A stretch of DNA of 64,000 nucleotides, from assembly GCF_036826855.1 (NCBI RefSeq), contig NZ_CP104578.1:3038001-3102000 (forward strand), in the 5' to 3' direction. Below, one piece after another: positions 59,248-64,000 of the stretch (position 1 is the stretch's first letter; the number at the start of each line of letters is the position of its first letter). Below the pieces are notes generated by a model, which ran no database searches, was not told the origin of the DNA, and saw only the letters and a list, made by a program, of their open reading frames with translations. The translations under genes were made by a program, and so were the position numbers. The stretch is from Streptomyces sp. SJL17-4 (GTDB lineage: Bacteria; Actinomycetota; Actinomycetes; Streptomycetales; Streptomycetaceae).

Positions 59248-60930
59248 TCAGGCATCGGGGGCTCCCGTCCCGGCGGCCACGGCCTTGTGCGCCCAGCTGC
59301 CCGGCACGTGTGCCTCGGCGGGGTGGGCGAAGGGCACACCGTCCCCGGGCCGGTGGCGCACCGGCGCGTGGGAGAGGAGTTCCAGGTAGATACCGCGGAA
59401 CGCGGCGAGGTTCTGTTCGACGGTGAAGAGTTCGAGCGCGCGGGCGCGCGCGGCGGCGCCGAGGCGGTGGCGGCGCTCGGGCTCGCGGAGCAGCGCGAGG
59501 CAGGCGTCGGCGAGCGCCCGCGGGTTGCGCGGGGGGACCACGAGGCCGGTGCCGCCGATGATCTCGACGACCGCGCCGACGTCGGTCGAGACGGTGGCCC
59601 GCGCGCAGAACATGGCCTCGACGAGGCTCGCGGGGAAGCCCTCGACGACGCTGGACAGGACGACGACCGCGGCGGAGGCGTAGGTGTCCTCCAGGGTGGG
59701 CGCCTCGGGGCCGCCGAGCTCCTCGAAGGTGACCGGGTTCTCGCCGACGGCGTGCGCGCCGGCGGCCTCGTCGGGGAAGAGCTGGGCGGCGAGCCCCTTG
59801 ATGTGCGCGAGGTACGCGCCGGAGCCCGGGTCCCGTACGGGCACGGCGACGATCCTCAGCCGGGCGTCGGGCTGCCGGGCCCGGATCTCGGCGAAGGCGT
59901 GCAGCAGGGCGATGAGGTCCTTGGCGGGTTCGACCCGGCCGACCCAGACGAGGGTGGCGGGGTCGCCGCTCTCCTCGTCCTCGCCGACCTCGGCGAAGCG
60001 GTCGGCCGCCATGCCGGGGTGGACGGTGCGGATCCGGGCGCGGTCGGCGCCGCACTTCTCCTGCCAGCGGCGGGCGTGGGCGTTGCCGGGGGTGAGGAGG
60101 GCGGCCTGCCCGTAGACCTCGGCGGCGAGCCGGCCGTGGAGGGCGGCGAGGAGGGTGCGCAGGGGCGTGGAGCGGTCGGCGCCGGCGGCCGAGAGGTAGT
60201 GGGAGCGGAGCTGTACGCCGTACTCGGTGACGAGCAGCGGCGTCCCGAAGAAGCGTTTGGCCAACAGCCCGGGGAGGGCGGTGGTGCCGCCGGCGGCGGC
60301 GTGGCAGAGGTCGGCCGCGCCGAGCGCGTCCTCCGCGTACCAGTCGAGGGAGAGGGGGCGCAGGGTGCGCTCCAGGTGCTCGACGAAGGCGAGGTGGTCG
60401 GGGAGTCCCGCGGCGGCCGCGCCCCGGCGTGCGCCGGGCGCACGGCAGGCGGCTTCGAGGGTGCGGACGGCGTCGTCGGAGCGGAGCGCGCCGGGGAGCC
60501 CGCCGCGCTCGCGGGCGAGTTCGGCGAGCGCGTAGAGCCCTTCGGCGAAGGCGCTCCCGCTCGCGGCCGCCGCTTCGTTCTCCCCGGCCCCGGCGGTGTT
60601 CTCCCCGCACACGCCCACGGCCAGCCGGTGGAAGGCCTCGACGAACCGGCGCCGCTCGCGGCGGCCGTAGGCGCGGCGGGCGGCGCGGTGGTCGCCGAAG
60701 GCGGTCCGTTCGAGGAGGTTCCTGGCCGCCGGGCCGATGTCGGAGCCGCCCAGGTGGGCGGTGCGTGCGACGCGGGCGTTCGAGGGGAGCGGTCGCGGGG
60801 TGCCTGTCCCGCCGAGGGCGTACAGGTCGAACTGGTGCTGCCCGAGCCCACGTACGAGCCGCTCGCACCAGAGTCCGGACTCACCCGTGGCGTACGGGTA
60901 GCCACCCTCCGTGAGCAGTCCGATCCGCAT
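59248..60930 (-). CDS. GT4 glycosyltransferase with DUF3492 (PelF-like)
   Basis: A 560-residue cytosolic GT-B glycosyltransferase. The N-terminal DUF3492-type half begins 'RIGLLTEGGYPYATGESGLW', a signature of PelF relatives, and the C-terminal GT4 half has 'WVGRVEPAKDLIALLHAF', 'VVLSSVVEGFPASLVEAM' (E-x7-E region) and 'GTGLVVPPRNP'. PelF polymerises UDP-GalNAc/GlcNAc in Pel exopolysaccharide synthesis. ATG at 60928-60930 follows a GGGAG-rich leader. It heads the run of minus-strand genes down to the spherulin-like gene. The Ala/Arg-rich insert around residues 100-150 is unusual. Confidence 0.9.
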   Translation of the reverse strand: MRIGLLTEGGYPYATGESGLWCERLVRGLGQHQFDLYALGGTGTPRPLPSNARVARTAHLGGSDIGPAARNLLERTAFGDHRAARRAYGRRERRRFVEAFHRLAVGVCGENTAGAGENEAAAASGSAFAEGLYALAELARERGGLPGALRSDDAVRTLEAACRAPGARRGAAAAGLPDHLAFVEHLERTLRPLSLDWYAEDALGAADLCHAAAGGTTALPGLLAKRFFGTPLLVTEYGVQLRSHYLSAAGADRSTPLRTLLAALHGRLAAEVYGQAALLTPGNAHARRWQEKCGADRARIRTVHPGMAADRFAEVGEDEESGDPATLVWVGRVEPAKDLIALLHAFAEIRARQPDARLRIVAVPVRDPGSGAYLAHIKGLAAQLFPDEAAGAHAVGENPVTFEELGGPEAPTLEDTYASAAVVVLSSVVEGFPASLVEAMFCARATVSTDVGAVVEIIGGTGLVVPPRNPRALADACLALLREPERRHRLGAAARARALELFTVEQNLAAFRGIYLELLSHAPVRHRPGDGVPFAHPAEAHVPGSWAHKAVAAGTGAPDA

Positions 60931-61008
60931 GAGTGCACCCCCGATCTCCCTTGACGGCGGCCACCGTTGGTCCGGCGACTCGCAGCGGGAAGAACGTAAG
61001 CGGAGATA

Positions 61009-61046
61009 CCGGTGGTGCGACGGACGGTTGTCCGTCGCACCACCGG
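61009..61046 (-). terminator. Perfect 17-bp stem-loop upstream of the glycosyltransferase gene
   Basis: Arms 61009-61025 and 61030-61046 pair perfectly around GGTT. It follows the DUF3152 gene by 124 nt and precedes the glycosyltransferase start by 79 nt, so it separates two transcripts. A weaker dyad (GTTCTGTCGCG/GCGGCAGAAC) lies at 61083-61107. The rest of 60931-61169 shows nothing else. Confidence 0.8.
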
Positions 61047-61169
61047 AAGGGGTGAATGCACGTAACTTTCCCACCCCGGTAGCGTTCTGTCGCGCTACGC
61101 GGCAGAACGGTCACGGAGGGTCAGGCGACGGCCAGTCCCTGGCGCCCTTCACGGGTGGACCGCCGGAGC

Positions 61170-62609
61170 TCAACTCCCGGGATGGACCCAGGGGTTGGGG
61201 CGGCACTTGATTCCGTCGATGTCCAGGGACTTCGTCTGCTGCTGCATCACGGGCGCGAGCGCGCCGGGGGTGCTGCACATCACGTGGCCGTGTCCCAGCC
61301 GGTGCCCGACCTCATGATTGATGAGCATCTGGCGATACGCGGCCATCGCCTTGGGGCCGAAGGTCTCCGAGCCCTGCGCCCAGCGGAACGCGTTGATCAT
61401 CACGCGGTCCGTCTGGGCCGAGTCGCAGGAGACGTTGTCGACCGTGGTGTCGAGCCCGGACTTCTCGCACCAGACGCCGGTGGTGCCGGGGCTGGCGAGC
61501 GTGATGACGAACTGGGGCTCTCCGCTGGAGATGCGCTCGAAGGTCATCTCGCCGTTGCCGGCCCAACTGCGCCGGTCGTTGAGGGTCTTGAACACGGTCG
61601 TGGCGAAGAGGTTCCGGTCGAGACCGAGCCCCTCCTCGACGTCGATCCGGTAGCGGACCAGATTCCCCTTGCCGGGTGCCTTCTGGAAGCCGGGCACGGC
61701 CTGGAACTTGCCGGAGCCCTTGAGCTTCGGGTCGATCGGGTACTGGCGGGCGATCAGCTGCTCGTACGTCGGCGGCCGGGTCGTCGCGGCGGGCGCGGGC
61801 GAGCTCGGCGGGGTGGCCCGCTCGTCGGAGCGGGAGGCGGAGGTGTCGTCCGAGGCCCGCGGGTCCGGATGTTCGGCGGCCTTGGCGGCACCGGAGGCCT
61901 CGCCCTTGTCGGCGACCTGTCCGGTGACGACGACGGCGAGGACGGTGGCGACGGCAGCGGCCGCGACCCCGGTGAGGGTGCGGCCGAGGCTGCCCTTGCC
62001 GCCCGGTTCGTCCGCCTCGGGGACGGTCTCGCGGCGGGGGCCGGGGACGAACGGCGCCTGGGGGGCCGCCTGTTCGGTCCCGTCGGGGCGGGGGGCGCCG
62101 TGCCGTGGCGCGTACGGCCGGGGCGCGGAGCCCTCCTCGTGCTGCGGATGTCCGCCCCGTACGGAGCCGCCGTAGACGGGGACACCGTGCGCGGGGGTCC
62201 CGAGGGCCGCGTGCGTCCCGGTGTCGTGGGCCCCACCGCCGTACCCGGGGCCACCGTAGGAGGGAGTGCCGTGCGCGGGAGTCCCGTGGACCGGCGTGCC
62301 GTGCGCGGGGGTTCCGTACATGGGGGTGCCCTGTGCCGGCGTCCCGTGCCTCGGGGTGCCCTGCGCCGGGGTGTACATCGGGGTTCCGTGGGCAGGAGTC
62401 CCGTACACCGGGGATCCGTGCGCCGGGGTCCCCGTCGGGTCCTGGCCTCCGCCGCCCGTGGTCCTGCGGCGGCGTCCCGTGCCGCCCTGCGGCGGGCGGG
62501 CGGTCTGCGTGCCCGGTGTCCCGGCCGCCGGCGGGGCCTGTTGGGCGGCCGACTGCTGTCCGGTGTCGGACACCGACGGCGCGGAGCCCTTGCGACTATG
62601 TCGTCCCAC
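61170..62609 (-). CDS. DUF3152 membrane-anchored zincin-like protein
   Basis: The 479-residue protein has a disordered N-terminus rich in Gly-Thr-Pro-x-x repeats (about residues 58-125, units such as GTPAHGTPMY), one membrane helix near residue 210-235 and an extracellular C-terminal DUF3152 domain. The latter carries a zincin motif, H-E-x-G-H-x-x-G-H in 'INHEVGHRLGHGHVM', and Cys pairs probably in disulfides. This suggests an active secreted metallopeptidase; the substrate is unknown. GTG at 62607-62609 is chosen. It begins 9 bp after the upstream hydrolase stop, so the two form an operon. Confidence 0.9.
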   Translation of the reverse strand: MGRHSRKGSAPSVSDTGQQSAAQQAPPAAGTPGTQTARPPQGGTGRRRRTTGGGGQDPTGTPAHGSPVYGTPAHGTPMYTPAQGTPRHGTPAQGTPMYGTPAHGTPVHGTPAHGTPSYGGPGYGGGAHDTGTHAALGTPAHGVPVYGGSVRGGHPQHEEGSAPRPYAPRHGAPRPDGTEQAAPQAPFVPGPRRETVPEADEPGGKGSLGRTLTGVAAAAVATVLAVVVTGQVADKGEASGAAKAAEHPDPRASDDTSASRSDERATPPSSPAPAATTRPPTYEQLIARQYPIDPKLKGSGKFQAVPGFQKAPGKGNLVRYRIDVEEGLGLDRNLFATTVFKTLNDRRSWAGNGEMTFERISSGEPQFVITLASPGTTGVWCEKSGLDTTVDNVSCDSAQTDRVMINAFRWAQGSETFGPKAMAAYRQMLINHEVGHRLGHGHVMCSTPGALAPVMQQQTKSLDIDGIKCRPNPWVHPGS

Positions 62610-62617
62610 GCCCCGGA

Positions 62618-63586
62618 TCAGCTCCCGCCGTGATCGGCGATCAGGTCCCGGGCGGCCTGTGCGACCGTCTCGGGGTACTCCATCATCGCCACGTGCCCCG
62701 CCTCGGGAAGGGTCAGCAGGCGCGAGCCGCGGAAGGCCGCGGCCGCCTTCCGGGCCATCCGGTACGAGACGAGCTGGTCGCGCCCACCGTAGACGAGGAG
62801 CGTCGGCGCGAGAACCCGTTCGGCCTGCCGCCACAGTCCGTGCTGGCCGCCGAGCGTGTACGCGTCGACGATGCCGCGCGAGGAGCGGGCCATCGCGTCC
62901 CAGAAGTACGGGAGCTCAAGGCGCCGCTCCATCTCCTCGACGGCGTACCTGAGGCCCTCGTCGGTGACCCGCCCGGGATCCCCGTAACAGAGCGCGAGGA
63001 CACCGCGGACGCGCTGCTCGGGCGTCCAGTCCCTGGTGAGCCTCGCGAAGGCCGAGGCGACGCCGGGCACCGCGAGCAGCACCGTGGGCCAGGCCGTGCG
63101 CTGGGCGCGCAGCTCGGGCAGCGCCGGCGAGACGAGGGTGAGGGTGCGGACCAGGTCGGGACGCGCCGCTGCGACGCGGGTGGCGACGGCGCCGCCCAGC
63201 GAGTTGCCGAAGAGATGGACCGGTCCCCGACCCGTGGAGTCGAGGAACCGGATGACGGCGCGCGCGTGCCCGGTGACCGAGTAGTTGCCGTCGTCGGGCG
63301 GCGGCGAGTCGCCGAAGCCGGGCAGGTCGACCGCCTCGCCGTCGACGACGTCCGCGAGCAGCGGCATCAGGGTGGACCAGTTCTGCGAGGAACCACCGAG
63401 GCCGTGGACGTACAGCGCGGGCGGCAGACCGGGCTGGACGCCCGGCCGGGCACGCACGGTGAGAGTGAGTCCGGGCAGCGAGACGGAGCGGAGCTCCTCG
63501 CCGTCGGCGACCCGTACGGCGCGCGCGGGGCGCGACGCGGGTGGCGCGGCAGCGGTCCGGGTTTCCGGCAGCTCGGTCGACGACAT
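62618..63586 (-). CDS. Alpha/beta hydrolase
   Basis: A 322-residue classical alpha/beta hydrolase: oxyanion 'YVHGLGGSSQNW', nucleophile G-N-S-L-G-G, acid in 'LLVYGGRDQLVSY' and His in 'LPEAGHVAMMEYPE'. The first 30 residues are disordered. There is no signal peptide. The substrate is unknown; esterase or haloalkane-type activity cannot be told from sequence. It is first in a two-gene unit with DUF3152 and starts at ATG 63584-63586. Confidence 0.92.
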   Translation of the reverse strand: MSSTELPETRTAAAPPASRPARAVRVADGEELRSVSLPGLTLTVRARPGVQPGLPPALYVHGLGGSSQNWSTLMPLLADVVDGEAVDLPGFGDSPPPDDGNYSVTGHARAVIRFLDSTGRGPVHLFGNSLGGAVATRVAAARPDLVRTLTLVSPALPELRAQRTAWPTVLLAVPGVASAFARLTRDWTPEQRVRGVLALCYGDPGRVTDEGLRYAVEEMERRLELPYFWDAMARSSRGIVDAYTLGGQHGLWRQAERVLAPTLLVYGGRDQLVSYRMARKAAAAFRGSRLLTLPEAGHVAMMEYPETVAQAARDLIADHGGS

Positions 63587-63727
63587 GGCCGCAATATTAC
63601 GAGACGATCACGCGCCGACGCGTGTGGGTGCGGTCACAGGTGCGTATGCGGCGAGCCGCGTGTGCTCCTACGCTCGGAGAGAGGGCCATCGGAGACGACC
63701 GCGACCCGCAGCTCCGGAAGGAACCTC

Positions 63728-63943
63728 ATGACTGTCGATCCGACCGAGCCGGACACATTCCCCGAGGAAGAGGACGTCGTGCTGGACCAGGAGATCCCGG
63801 AGGCCGACGCTGCCGAGCAGCACACCGAACTGCAGCAACGCGAGGACGAACCGGTCACCCATGTCGAGCGCGACTCGGCGAACGAGGCGGACTCGTCCGA
63901 ACAGACGCGTGTCGTCACCCTGGACGAGGACGACTACCGCTGA
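63728..63943 (+). CDS. Small acidic protein
   Basis: The 71-residue product is extremely acidic (Glu/Asp about 40%), without cysteine or hydrophobic core, and ends in 'VVTLDEDDYR'. GGAAGGAA lies 4-5 nt before the ATG. Such proteins are probably disordered. A TACGCT box at 63675-63680 could be its -10. I know of no function. It is divergent from the alpha/beta hydrolase. Confidence 0.8.
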   Translation: MTVDPTEPDTFPEEEDVVLDQEIPEADAAEQHTELQQREDEPVTHVERDSANEADSSEQTRVVTLDEDDYR

Positions 63944-64000
63944 GCGGACGGCTTACCGCTGATTTGTTCGGTTTAATCTTGAATCGACTGTCGACCTGGG
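63944..64000. other. Right-edge intergenic segment
   Basis: The last 57 bp contain an AT-richer stretch (TTGTTCGGTTTAATCTTGAA) that could be promoter DNA for a gene beyond the window. No coding start is visible. Confidence 0.3.

Overview
The window is chromosomal DNA of a Streptomyces or very close relative. The evidence is a GC-rich sequence with strong GC3 bias, the mycothiol-linked sigR-rsrA operon, a WblC/WhiB7 gene with an AT-hook, a mycoredoxin, the AdnAB-type helicase-nuclease pair and many actinobacterial families of unknown function (UPF0182, PPA1309, DUF2342, DUF3152). Gene density is high. I see no phage, integrase, transposase or CRISPR array, so this looks like core chromosome.

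Layout. 1-4 kb: a TPR-like gene cut by the left edge, then two overlapping membrane HD / HD-GYP genes. 3.9-5.1 kb: sigR-rsrA with its autoregulated promoter. 5.1-9.8 kb: hydrolase, SRAP gene, M50-like gene, aroA, rsgA. 9.9-14.3 kb: SMR exporter, a frameshifted TetR gene, hisN, a CBS protein, katA and a divergent Fur-family repressor. 14.4-16.9 kb: two identical initiator tRNA genes flanking a large Sel1-repeat gene. 16.9-26.1 kb: UPF0182, PPA1309, a PDZ/Lon-type protease, moaE, an SDR gene, DUF2342 and Nudix. 26.2-32.8 kb: three AIM24 genes (one fused to TerD), a YgjP-like metallopeptidase, a ThiF-like protein and a UbiB-like kinase. 32.8-34.5 kb: a small Cys protein and the wblC locus with a long attenuated leader. 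34.5-47.6 kb: uvrD2, mrx1, nudC, an M20 dipeptidase, and adnB / secreted protein / adnA. 47.8-54.4 kb: an alkyltransferase-like protein, a large LPG-synthase-type membrane protein and two tandem lipoprotein peptidases. 54.5-62.6 kb: moeZ, then a minus-strand cluster of a spherulin-4-like protein, an NAD epimerase, a multi-TM protein, a PelF-like glycosyltransferase and DUF3152. 62.6-64 kb: an alpha/beta hydrolase and a small acidic protein.

How it fits together. Thiol and antibiotic stress is the clearest theme. sigR, mrx1 and moeZ each carry a sigma-R type promoter (GGAAT, 17-18 nt, GTT). WblC, which is known in S. coelicolor to raise sigR expression under antibiotic stress, lies 29 kb away behind a leader ORF and an intrinsic terminator. 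katA and its Fur-type repressor gene share an intergenic region with an operator-like palindrome inside the katA promoter spacer. DNA repair is represented by AdnA/AdnB, UvrD2, SRAP and an ATL protein. The most speculative unit is 55.7-60.9 kb, whose gene content recalls Pel/galactosaminogalactan exopolysaccharide loci. A dispersed hairpin repeat (GTTGTG...CACAAC) sits in frame inside both adnA and adnB.
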